From: Scatophagus argus
Lineage: Eukaryota > Chordata > Actinopteri > Scatophagidae
Direction of reading: 5' to 3'
Assembly: GCF_020382885.2 (NCBI RefSeq)
Contig: NC_058497.1
Location: 16,422,330-16,486,329, forward strand
DNA: 64,000 nt
In this document: piece by piece, positions 10,232-23,300 of the stretch
Layout: the number at the start of each line of letters is the position of its first letter
How positions within the stretch are numbered: position 1 is the stretch's first letter
Program-made: the position numbers and the translations under genes
Notes under the pieces: model-generated
What the model saw: the letters and a program-made list of their open reading frames with translations, nothing else
Told to the model about the DNA's origin: nothing
Databases searched by the model: none

Positions 10232-13200
10232 GTGAGTTTCTTATCTGTGCTCTTTTTCTTCATCTTTTACTGATGCAACTTTCTCAAACACGGGTAGGGA
10301 AGAATGTGGTGGGAGGCGGCGAAGTCTCTCATGGACTGAAATAAAGGCCATATGTTTTGTCCCCAGCTGTATCTTTTTAGTAGTTTTTACCCACATCAGT
10401 GGTTTGTTTTTTATGTCTGGTGGTGTGTAGTTGCAAATTGTGCTTCTGTGGAGGAGTTGCCCTTTTGATATGATTGTGAAGTTGTTTTGAATTAAGACTG
10501 AAAGCTTGTCTTGGATTACTTTAGAGAACAGGGAGTGCAGTAAAACAGCAGTTGAAAGGGATCCTGTGATCTGTGGTCTTGTACCTTTTTTTAAAAACTG
10601 CTGTGCATTCGAGATGCCTCTGAGCCTAGCAGGCTGATTAGAGTCACGATCCGTGTCCCCCGGTGTCTCTTTTTCTTTGTGTGCACTTCGCTCACACACA
10701 TTTCACTCTGTTAACAGCACAGAGGCAGTTTTGGTCGTGTGTCCGAATATCATCATGGCTGTTACAGTCAAAAAAATGAATGAAAAAGCTCAGAGGAACG
10801 TCCAACAGAGCAGCTTGCAACGTGGGAGGTAGTCTATGGCTCATAGATAGGCCGCATTACTGCTGGATGCCACAGACCACAGACTCCGTGCCAAGTAGAG
10901 ACCAAAATTTTCACTCGTGGTGAGCCAAAGAGGAGAGGGAGGGTGGCTGGAGGTCTGATAAAGTTAAAGTGACATATTTTGTCATTGGAGGGAACTCACT
11001 CCAACGAAATTTGTTCTCTGCATTTAACCCACCCAAGTGACGTGCACACACACACAGCAAACCCGGGGCAGTGGGCAACCGCGTGCAGCGCCCGGGGAGC
11101 AGTGGGGGTTGGGTACCTTGCTCAAGGGTACCTCAGCCATGGACACCGGGACGGGGAATCGAACCAGCGATCCACCGGTTACGGGTCCGACACCCTAACC
11201 GCTGATCCACGACTGCCCACGTCGGGCTGCCTTAACTTTTCTGTTGTTGTATATGTATATATAGCCACACTGACAAACATGTTTTCTTCGTATTTTAAGC
11301 AATGTGCGCACTTGAAACTGCACTGGCTGAAAAACAGTTCTTCAAAATAAAAAAAAAGTGTTTTTTTAATTTCTTTTTTAATGGGCTTCTACTAAAATTA
11401 TTTAGTGTACCCATTGACTTGGTAGATATTTTTTGGGTCGGTTACAATAATTCAAGTGTAATTGAAAAAGACTGGCATGGCCCATCCACATTTGTCCAAG
11501 ATTAACAGTTACCTCAATGAGCAAGTTTTGCTTACCACACCTTGTTCCATTTAGCAAAATTATTCATTGTTGCACTTGGATGGGTAAGATTTACCACGAG
11601 TTAAGAAAACACACATTTATACTAATGGAATAAACACGGACGTTATTACAAAGCCTTTGGAAACCATTATTTGTCCGGCCGTGGATATTATTCCACACAA
11701 AGATTAACACATAGCTGCATCCGCTGAGTCTGTAATGCCAAAGATTATGGTTCACTTGAGACCAAAGTGGTTGCAGGAGTGTGAAGAGGTAATCTTGCTG
11801 TTTATTTAACGTTTGCTGAAATGTATTTGCAAGTTCTAATAGCTATAGAGCGGGAGGAAAATTGCCTCCATATGCAGAGACAGAAGGCCAGGTTGGACTG
11901 AGTTAGGAGATGTTAAAGACAGAGGCTGGTGTTGCTGGACAGTCTGCTTCACACTGAGGAGCAGAGGGAGAGCTGGCTGCTGTCGGTGTTGTCAGAGTTA
12001 CAGAAAGCGAAGACACAGAGGTTAGAAAGTTATGATGGGTTTGCGAGAAACAGCAAGGTGTGAGATAAGAAGAGAAGAGAAGAGAAGAGAAGAGAAGAGA
12101 AGAGAAGAGAAGAGAAGAGAAGTGTAACCAGGACTACCTCTGTCCCACAGGGCTCCAGCTGCTACAAGCTGCCCAGACGGCAGCAGAGCACAGAGCTCGT
12201 TCTGTGGGAAAGTGGCCCCACTGAGATTAATGAGCATGACACTCTTCCACCAGGTCTTTGAAACAGACGTGACCGTGCTGAGGTCAGGCTGCAGCTCTGA
12301 AACAAAGGCCGGTTCTCCTCAAGTAGGCTAACCTCTGTACAACAAATTCAGTGAAGTATAAATGTACAGTGGAGGAATAGCTGGCTGTTCTTCATACCAC
12401 AAGAGAACATTTTAAAGTTATACCACAAACTTCTTCATTGGTCCTTGAAAGAAGGCTTTGTATTAGATTCGCTAGTCAGGTTTCAGTCTATTTTGTCTGT
12501 TTTGTTTCTGCATCGTATTTCAGAACGTCTGAGTGTTTCAAGCATTTTACAGAAGGTAATCAGAAAAACAAGTGAAACGTTTCCCCATAAGGCATCATCA
12601 TGATGATATACTTTTGCTTCAGAGTTTGACATTTTGGGACATATGCCGCTTTGATTTCCTGTTGAGAGTTAGATGAGAAAACTGATCCCACCCTCATGCC
12701 TGTCTGTTAAATATGAAGCTAACCCATCAGCTTAGCTTAGCTCAGTGTAGACTCTGTGTGTCTTGGTGAAGAAATAGTCCCCAATAAAACCACACTGTGG
12801 CAATGTTTAAGTTGCTTTTTCTTTTAAGATTTAACAAATATAACAAGTTATTTGTCGAGTCTCAGGAGTGCCAGTAGGCAGATTTTGTTACCTTCGGGCA
12901 TAAAGACATAAAGACTTTTCGGGTCTTTGTGCTAAGCTAAGGTAATCGGCTGTTGGTGGTATAGCTTCACATTTACTGTACAGACATAAGAGTGAATGGT
13001 ATCAGTCTTCTTTTCTATCTCTTGGCAAGAAAGCAAATAAGACAATTTCCTTATAATGTCGAGGCATAGACAATTTTGGCCAGCAAAAGAATCCTTGTGT
13101 CTTTATGTCACTCAGCCAAACATGCTGCTCTGTGCAGCAGAAAGCTGCTCCAATGGAGGCTTTGAGCCAGCTGTTTTATCAGAGCGAGAGAGGACAGCCT

Positions 13201-16200
13201 TAACCAATGAAAATGACATCACCCTGTGGTTTCAGTTTGATGGGGTTCTGGCTCCACTTCAGAGACCCCTGAGGCCCTCAGAGATGTAGATACAGATACA
13301 TAAAGAAGGCTTTGGAGTTGAAGTTAAGTGTGAGTCCGCTGAGGAGATGCTCGTTCCTCTGCACACACTCCCGTTGTTTCATGTTCTGAACCCTGAACCA
13401 TTTCCTACCTGTCTCTAATGTCTCATAATTTTGTAACCATTGTCTATTCTAAAACACAAAAAAAAATGCTATTCATGAAGGTGACCTGAGCACAGAATGA
13501 ATTGTTTGCCTTCCTGTTCTCTGTCCTTGAAGACCCTAACCCTAACCCTAACCGGGATCAATGTGCACATTATCATGTAGGATTTAGGGTTAAAACTCTC
13601 TGCCTCTTCCCTGAAAATCAGCTTCACAGACTCGGTTGACAAATTTGATGACTGATTAAAATTTAGAGTAATTTTCCAAGCTAAAAGTGCTAAACGTTAC
13701 CTTTTTCAGCTGTGGGGATTTTCTCCTTTTCCTTGTCTCATGTGATGCTAGAATGAACATCTTTATGTGTTAGACTTTTGGCCAGACAAAACAATAAATC
13801 TGAATACGTCATCTGGGGATTTATGAAATTGCTATGGGAATCAATCTGTATTTTCAGACATTTTTTACACCCAACAATTAACAAAGAAAATAATCAGCAT
13901 CACCGACAATAGTCATTGATTGCAGCCCCAAAAATGTTGCAAATGCTGTAGTTTGAGCTGATAAATGCCTCAGTCATTAAATGATTTTTTTTTCTCGATA
14001 TTTTGGCTTTTAAAAGTCCTCTAAGTGTGTTTGCTAGTCTTTGTTTTGTCCTCTGTAATAACCTTATATCACAGAGTGTGTGGCCAAGCCCCACAGCAGA
14101 GCTGGTCACAAAGCCTGAATTTTTCTGTGTTTGCTAATGGAAAGTGGGTGTTTTCTGAATTCATTTCGTTGACATCCTGACCCGTCAATATTTTTGACAG
14201 TCCGGTTTGTGCTGGCTGTGTACAGTGCATCTCAAGATTTACATTTTGCTTTCAGCGGAGTTGTGTTAACACATGACGGCATGGAACACATTTGGAAGAA
14301 ATGTGTTTGTAATTTTCCTGCTGCTGGCCCCTGCCGCCCTCTTCATCGCTCCGTCACAGCAGCACCCCAGCACCTATCTGCACACATGATCAAATTAACA
14401 GAAGGGATTGTGGGTAATGTCTGTGTAACAGGGAGCCTCTGCTAAACTGAAGAAAGTGCCAGGACCTCCCCTGATGAGAGTGGTAACCTTTGATCTCATG
14501 TAAAAGCTTGAGAAAAGAAGTTTAGCAAAGTTTAATGCTGCATGAGCCAGCAGAGGATTTTATTTTTGTGAAGTTTAAAGAAAGTGAACCTTAAAGAAGT
14601 GAAAAGGTGGCTGAAAGCTTAAGGTGTTGCGTGTGCTAATTTGTTAATGCTATGGAGCAGCTAAAGTCACTGTTTCCCCTCTTCAGCTGGATGACGAGGA
14701 AGTGAGGGAAGTGTGTTGAAACCCATTGTTGGAGGGATTATCTAGAACACCAGCTATATTATATCATTCAAAAAACAACTTTCAGTCCATTTTTCCATTT
14801 TTTTCATCTGCTCTCATCCCCTTGCAGGCCTTTGCTCTCTCTCGCCACTGCTGGGCTCTTTATCTTAGATGTTCCTTGCTGCTTTCCACTCATCTAACTT
14901 CCTGCGTCCTTTCGATCTGCCGCTCTCCTCTCCTCGGCATAAAGTGATAAAACAGAGCCATATCCCACATGTGCTCTTCTGGATATGGCTGATGTCTCTG
15001 TTACATCCCTGGCTGTGCTCAAATATAGGTCAGACGGTACCCTTTGACCTGCGGGGAGCTTTGGGATAGGCTATCTCTTCCTGTTCCTGGTCTCACCCGT
15101 ATGATGGATGATGGTCTATCTGTTCGTGCTCCTTTTTCATTTCTTTCATCAGCTTATCATTGGGTCTTCCTGCCTCCATCTGCTTCCCTGTGCGCAACTC
15201 AATACATCTGTTTATGCTGAGTTAAGCAGGTAAAGTTCCTGAGATCCTAAAAAAGTTCCTGGAAAGGTTCCTGTGGTCGATAAGAGCCACATGCGTCCCT
15301 TGACATTGGTATAATCTGTAAGGTTTTGCTGCCATGAGCTTTGCATGTTAATGTGTAAGGGTGTGTATTGTCTGCTGCCTTTAAGCCCCACTGGGTATTT
15401 CCAAATTACAAGTTTGGAAGCTGCATGACATGTTTTTGTGTTTTGTTTTGTTTGCTAAGGAACAAATGACTTCCTTTTTGTGTTGGCTTTTCTTATCAAA
15501 ATTAGAGCTGAGTTGTGCTGCTACTCCAGCAGCTCCATAGGCACAGCAAGGCTTTGAATTAAATGCTAACCTCAGCATGCTAATATGCTCTCGGTGACAG
15601 TGTTAACATTCAGGTACAATGTTGAGCATGTCTGTAACTTGAAGGTGAGGCTGATGGGATTGTCATCTGTTTTTTTTGGTAATAAACCAAACCTCAAGAC
15701 AAATTTGACTTTATGATGGCATCAGAGGGAAAGTTTTGGAATAATCTGATTCATCCCTCTGTATGATGTACATTGCTCTTGCAAAGCACTTAATGATTTT
15801 TGTCTGTGAAATTAAATTTTACTTGCCTTCCTCTTTCGCCAGTCTGTGAAAATCACAACCCAAAGAGAATCCTGTATTTCTACTAGGTGGTTCCAACTTT
15901 ACATACTTAGAATATTTCCAGTATGACTTATAAACAGGGATGCTCTGCTACCGTTCCCGTCGCTGTCGATTTGTCTCCCATTTTCATACTCTCCATTTCA
16001 TCAGACACCATCCGAACCTCAAAAATGTTGCCCTGATTTTTCCCGACCACTGCGCCATCATCTCTCCACCAAATTCACACAACATCATCTCATAGCATGG
16101 CGATGACTGTATGTCTGTGCACCAGCAGGGCCATCCATCTTGAACTGTGACCTCTGTGTTGCTATAGTGTTTCAGCACCACTGGGAAGGGGGGGGGGGGG

Positions 16201-17960
16201 GCACACGGTGTAGCATGATGGGATAAGTGGATGCATTCTGGTAGCATGAGCGAATGAGGTGAATGAAGTGAAGAAATTAATTTTGTCATTGTTTCACGAG
16301 TTTTATGGACACTTTGTGAGGAAGAATGTCAGATTAATTGTGGTTCCTCATTGTGGTTTTGAAGTCCATTATATAGTCGTTGAAATTCTGCACGAGATAA
16401 TGAATAATGAAATTTTATTGTGAATTCCTGCCAAGTATGTCTAACTTGCAAAAAGCTTTAAAGAAATGGTGTGTGGCCTCTCGGCTGGCCTCATGATGAA
16501 AAATGCTAAATGGTCCCACTGTGGACGACTAGACAGCTTGGTTTTCAAAAACACACTCCGTTGACCGTCCTCCACCAGCCACCGCAGTCAAAGTGGGTGT
16601 GTGATTTAGTGAGTGAGAGAGTTTGTGACAGTTGGAGTGTGTGTGTGTGTGTGTGAGGGAGTGAGTGTGTTCTGTGCCAGCTGTTCTCAATGCCAGCAAT
16701 AGCTGACCACTTGCTGGCTGGGTCCGACACACACCGAGCTCCTGGGACACAGCCAGGTCTTGAGGCCGACTGTGGTCTACACACTAACCCACACATACAC
16801 AGACATAGACACACAGATGCACACACACACACACACACACAGACTGAGTACACACTTGTTTGTGTATCTTGGGTATGTGACAGTGACTCTTAAGATGGTC
16901 CAGGAAGATGTTTCAGTACATCATTCTTCCGTCCTGCTCACACATACAGACAGAGAAAGTATTTAGTGGCGATGAATATGACTGTCCTCAGCTGTGTGCG
17001 TCATGGTTTGTTTTGTGGTTGAGGTTGTCTGTACATGTATGTGAATGTGTGTGTGTGTGAGTGTGTGCAAAAAAACTGTAAGAAATAAAGTGATTTGTTT
17101 GCTCTATAGCCGAGTCTAATGTAGGAGATGTAACTGTCTCAGCAGACGATGCCCACAGTGTGAGTTGCACCGAAAATATCCTGTGCTGTCTTTTACAGTA
17201 GAGCAGTACAATAATGGAAGCGATGATTCATCAAATCGGTTGGTGTTTTTGTAGTTTGCTGAGATGAAGTATGCTCTTTGTTTTGTCTTCTGATGTTTAA
17301 ATGAAGATTTATCTTTCAAGAGTTTCTAATCTTATTTGCTTTGCCTGGAGGGAGTTTGATCCAAGCAGCCAGTCTGCTCTTGTCTCTCAGTTTTCATCAC
17401 CGGATTTAACAGTCAAGCTTATCGCAGGAGAAAAATGTCAGCTTCACTTTTGTATCTTGCTATTTATGGACACGTATCCGATTTACATGCTGCATTATCC
17501 ACCAGTCTAATCATTTTGTTTATTGAATTTTACACAGTTCCAGTATTCTGACTTTTAAATCAGTTTCATCAGAAATAATATTGTATTTTATACATAAAAT
17601 GACAAAATCCTAAATTCGGCAATCTCCAGTAATATCAGACAATTTAGTATCTGAAAAACCTCAAAAAATTTTTCTTCTCCTCTCTTTAGAGCAGAAAAAG
17701 TATCTGTGTTTATTTAGCTTCCCACTAAAGACAACACTATTCTGAAGCTTTCCCATGAGCAGAGTACAATCCAAGAAAAATAACCCCATCTTATGTTGCC
17801 ATGGTGTAATTATGGATCCAAACAGAGTCTATATAGCTGTGGTCCCGTTCTAAACATCAGCTCAAGCACAGCGGAAGTTTGGTTTTCTAACCCAACATAA
17901 TTAAATTCCAACTGCAGGAACGGAAATCCCGCCCACCACTTTAAAAAAATAAAAAAGAAC

Positions 17961-17991
<31 letters not shown>

Positions 17992-20276
17992 ACACACACC
18001 ACCACGACCACCACCACCACCAAAAAAGCGCTTGTTTGGCTCTGGTGTACATTTATGGAAGATTGACTTGGTTCTGGTGTTTTCCTGTGGTGTGTGTTTA
18101 TGACATAATGAGATATGGCTGGTTTATTTCTGGCTCTCAGTGAGATGAAAAGATGAATGCTGGACAAGTTAGCTCATTAGCAGTGTGGCAGTGTGTCACA
18201 CGACAACGGTAACATTCTTGCATGTACAGCCACAGTCCTGATGTCACGTTCAGGCTTGCTGTTGTTCCACTAGCTTCTGTAACTCTTCGTTTCCGGCAGT
18301 GGGTTTACATTTGCGTGAGCTGAAAGCCCTGTGTGTTTCATACACACGCACAAGGTATCCCTCTGAGAGGTGTGACAAAACATTTTTGTATTTGGTATTT
18401 GACAACCTGGGAATGAGAAAAGTAGGAAACTTCTTGGTTATTTATCTAAAATTTGTCTAGATTCAAAGCCAAAAAAGTCTACCTCAATGGTGGAGCTAAA
18501 GGAAAAGTCACCTAAAGCATCAGGATCCATCCTCAATACGACATTTCATGGAAGTCCGCTGAATAGTCAGACTTTCCAACAGGCTGAGAGCCACAGCACT
18601 TTTGTGGCCAAAAAGTGTCACCACATCATCATAAAATAACTCTTGGTATGCATCTCAGATTGATGTACTGTATAAAAGAAAAAGGGTGTCAGAGGGTGGA
18701 GACTTCCTCTGGGCTCATGATGAATAACTGTGGAGCCGATGAAGGCATATCAACTCATCAGTCCTCTCACATTGTGGAGCCTATGATTGCCCACAGTCGA
18801 CTTGTTGTGTCATTCAGCTTTAATGTCCTTGGTGTAGTCACTGAAGGAACCTCAGTGCAGTCAGTCACAACAAACCACTGATGTGGGGTCGTTTTGGCCT
18901 TGTCGGTTGAACAGCTCTCAGTTTTTGGGTTGACGAATCCTGAGGAATGTGTTTTGGGTCGAGCTGTTGATTGTTGTTTCCGTTTGCGGCTGCACTCCGG
19001 GGCGAGATCCAAGATGTTGAAATGAGGCATTGAGAAACCACACCCACGCAGTCAGATACACCACTGCACTAGATGTAAATGATTGCGGGCCCAGGCAGAC
19101 ATGGCACAGATGTTCACCCGCTCCTATTTCAGTGAAGCAGAAACCTCAACAGCTGCCATTACTGTCCTGTATTGCTGCCATCGGAGACGATGATTTCGGC
19201 AAACCAGAGCTGTTTGGGTCATTTTTGTTGCTGCGTTATTTATGAGCACCAGTTGTTCTTCGTTCTAGGTATCCCTGCTATGACCACAATGTGGGTGGGT
19301 CCCGTCTGTGGGACTGACAGCTGACATTCCATACTTCTGATGAGCCATAGACCAGAGGACGGCTCAGATTTGGAACAAATGCTGGGTTTTTCTACGAAAC
19401 TGTGCCTTGCCATGTTTTGAATTCTGGATTACAGCTCATTGAAAGCATCCAAAATTGCAGCACAGCAAGGAATGTAAAGGTATCTGTGGTTTGGTGGTAG
19501 CTGCACTGATTTAACTTTAACAGAATGAAGATGACATAGAAAGTCACTGGCCAACAAAAATTTCAATAAAGCACAGGCGCATAAATATTTTGATGGTGCT
19601 GACAGCAAAATTGAATAGGAGCACAAGAAACCTGAAAAAATAAGCAAAATGTGCCTTTTTTCATAAAAGTGTTGTCATTTGTTTCTGAAAGAATAAGTCT
19701 GGTACTAATCTGTATTTTGCCAGGTGTCAATTGATGAAAACTAACAATGCGTTAGCTCCTAGGTATACGGTTTCTATGGTAACAGGAACAACACTGTTTT
19801 CTGCAGCAGTCTTTGATAAGATCCCTGCTCAACACAAAATGATGGGCAGATAAAGTTAGCAGCCAGCTGGAGAACACAGTGGAACATTTAGCAGCTAAAA
19901 AGCCAGATATTTTTCTCAGGAGTTGGTGGAGACCAAAAACACAACTCCAAACAAATGATAATATTCCTCCACAGGGATGTCTAAACAAGCAGTCGTAGCT
20001 AGTACGTTTGCCATATCAACATTAAATCTGAGAGCATGTGAAGCTCACAACTGTTTAGTTTGATCATTATTTGTTTTTTGGGTTCTGGCTGGGATTTGTT
20101 GACTCTGAAAAAAATATGAAATGCGACCACACGTGTTCTTTAATTTGCGTTTTAATGCTGCGAAGACAAGCTGGCACATACTTTGTCAGATAAATTGAAA
20201 CTGATTACACTGTGTGTTGGAAAAGTATATATATATATATATGTACATTCTTGTTGACCTTTGGAAATGGCATTAG

Positions 20277-20315
<39 letters not shown>

Positions 20316-23300
20316 AGCCTTTTGTGTGTAAATGTCTGTTTGCATTTCCATGTGCTACACAGTTAATGGCTGCGGAGGCGGATGTGAGTGTGGGCATACA
20401 GGCCATCACTGTGAGTGGGCAGACAGACAGAAATCATGCAGAGTCAGGAGACTAGCAGGTGTGTGCCAGGCTTGTGTGTGTGTGTGTGTGTGTGTGTCTG
20501 TGAGAGGGAGAGTGTCAGCAGGAGAGAGAATTTCATGAGAGGTCTAATAATATTTATCCTGTGAGTGAGTGACATGATTTAAGAAGGAATTCCTCATAAA
20601 TTCTTGGGTCTGGTTTCTGGTTTGATGGACATGATTCTTGTGTACCTTGGCTTGACCTGCTCAGTGTGAGATTGAGATATACTACCGATGGTGCCAGGAT
20701 GAAAAAAGAAACATGGATGAAAGAGATGAGGCAGATGCAGAGAGGAATGAAAAGACAGATGGAGAAAAGGCAGCATGTGCGCCTGCCGTAATGATGAAAC
20801 TGAACTCGTCCTTGTCTGTCTCTCTTCCTTTCAGAGTGTATGAACTGTACCAGTTTCACCGACATGAACCGACGAATAAATGCCATTGAATCAAAGGTAA
20901 AGAGGATTATTCTGATCTAGTCTTACTAGTGTCTCTTTATCCTATGAATGATTTGGAGAACAGAGTTTGTAAGACTTTGTGCATAGAATATTTTATATAT
21001 CAAAGTGCAAATGTGTCTGAAATCTGCTACTCTTGTTCCAGATCATCCTGTTAGAAGAGGGACGTTTATTTCTGCCGACAGCAGGCAGTTTGCCAGAGAG
21101 CTCAACACACAATGAGGTGGACACACCCCAACCCACTCCTATTGGACCGCCATCATACCTGCCACGAGGTGTCGACACATCATGACAATATTCATTTTAA
21201 AGGATTAGTTCACTGCCATTTCACTAAAAACTCCAGTGGAATTTGTTGGAAGACCATGCATATAGCACTTGCACTCCTGAGTCATATGTTGAGGGTCCAG
21301 ACAATATTGCCAGACTCTGGCCAACATATTGCTTCAGACAAAACACAGATTAGATGGTTGATTGTTTGGGAAAAGGTAGCATAACCTGAGATATCCTGAG
21401 TTTTGGTACTAGCCCCTATGCCCATAACCCTTGGCTCCTATGTTTCCCTTAATGCAAATCAATAGTTATTGTTATTAATTTATTAGATTCACCTTTCTCC
21501 TAAATCCCCACTTCATTCAACCTCCGCCTGAACAAACTCCACATGTAAAATCAATAGCGTTCCCTTGTAAAACATTTTGGAGTGAATTCCCCTTCACTAT
21601 TCCTCGATCTGTACATCTGACTCCGACTGTCTTTTTGTTTTATTTTTTGTGGAGGACCAGAAACTATAGGACCCCCAGGGCCCATCGGACCACCAGGGCC
21701 TCCAGGTTCTACTGGACCTTCTGGTCCTGCTGGAAGAGCAGGCCTCCCCGGACCCATCGGTAAAATATCATGATGAGACCCTTCAGTCTCATCTGCCCAT
21801 TTGAAGATAGTCTGAGGCCAAATGTGTCGTAGAACTGACAGAATGCTTAATAACACCACTGACTGATTGATTAATTGCATTTTGTGTTTTATCTCGGTGC
21901 TCAGGACCAAAGGGGGACAGAGGTCTGCCAGGAGAAATAGGTCTCCCTGGCCCTCCTGGTCCACCTGGTCCTCCAGGGATGCACTCCTCACGAGTCCAAG
22001 AGCGGGGTGACGTTTTTCATGTGGACAATCAAGGTGCGCTCCCTTGCAGTAACTTAGAGCTACTTAGAGCTAAACTGTCCCAGATGAGCTCAAATGAGAA
22101 CAGATCTTACTCACATGGTCGAATTAAGACCCAAGAACAATTGCAAGAAGCATTCGAGCGTTCAAGTTTTTGGATGGTGTGAACTGATGCCAAAACCACA
22201 GGTCCATTTTCACAGTTCATCCCACAGTGAGTCATGTGCTTCAACACTTTCACACACTCATATCTCATCTGTTATGTTCATCCTACTCTCTTTGCAATCA
22301 CTTTGTCAGGCAGAAGATGAACCCTGGACAGCTGTATTTCTCTGTATGGATAAATGGTTTAAAAGGGCCACAGGTGGAAGAACAGGGACTCAAACACACT
22401 GCAGCTGTTGCCAAGTTTTTAAGTGAGCCATAGGTATAAGTCTATAGCTTTTAGTGACACACTTGACTTTTGTAATGGAAGGAGTGTTGTTCCTTTGCAG
22501 CGAAAGGGCTGGCTCAGATTTAGTTTAATTGTTTCCGTGTGTTCTGCTGCTGCTGAGCCACTGTTTATTGCAACCTCTTTTAACACCACCAACAACAACG
22601 AAGCCAAATAGCAGCATATAAATCACCAGATTAGTTCAGATGGTTTTAAAAACACTGAATCAAAAAAACTATATTGAGACATTTGTCATTCATCTTACCC
22701 ACTTAAATGCAGCATTTCTTCTTTGTCTGCTCCCTGCTCAAACATGTGTAGAGTGTTAAACATGGAAGTATCTGATTTCTTGTTTGAAACTTTCAAATCT
22801 TGTCAAATATGGAAGAGAGAGGAAAATTTTGGAAGATAAAAACACAGGTTTCACCACAGGGAGGCAGTAGAAGTCCATGCTATAATCATTACCTCATGAG
22901 GCTGGCTCCTATTAGGCTTTTGGCTACGTCTGCCTTTCTGAGCTCGGGACTGTGTCTGCGGGTCTGGAACTATGTAGATTTGGGTCTGTGGGACCATGTA
23001 AGCTGAGGGGGGCCAACTGGCTGTAAATCAGGCCTAATTTGTTAGCTGTCAGCACAACAGTCTGCGTTTGGGGGAACAGGCCGAGGCCCAGAGCCAAAAT
23101 CTGGGCTAGCTATGAACGAGGGAGGGAGATACTCTGCCACTCATGTGGAGTTTCTTGGGGAGGCAGCCAGCATCGAGGAGACTGTAACATTAGAAAATTA
23201 GTTCCAGAGGGAAATCTGCTCCTTCTAGACCCTTTCTGTGGACTGTAGCCATCATGTAACAGTGCTGTCTCAACACGGGGGAAGACTGAGCATATGGTAA

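Larger units (their letters stand above)
10232..20834 (+). other. col26a1: col26a1 intron 3 (10.6 kb)
   Basis: A large intron between the EMI exon and the ECMNCT exon. It contains a tRNA-derived SINE (10966-11219), an (AGAAG)n run, a palindromic MITE-like copy (about 12622-13060), a short telomere-like run, several CA/GT microsatellites and a C/CA compound repeat. No additional coding exon was recognised. Confidence 0.8.

Noticed and set aside
11155-11209. tRNA gene-like A and B boxes
   Set aside because: The boxes are part of a 254-bp repeated SINE; no acceptor-stem pairing was recognised, so no tRNA gene is called.
10979-11350. Open frame of 123 codons on the plus strand
   Set aside because: It lies across the SINE in antisense; the same frame recurs in SINE copy 2. 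No protein similarity.
13534-13553. Telomere repeat as a chromosome-fusion relic
   Set aside because: Only three units; too short to separate from chance or repair insertion.
16545-16966. Several overlapping frames rich in Cys/Val/Thr/His
   Set aside because: They arise from (GT)n/(CA)n repeats.
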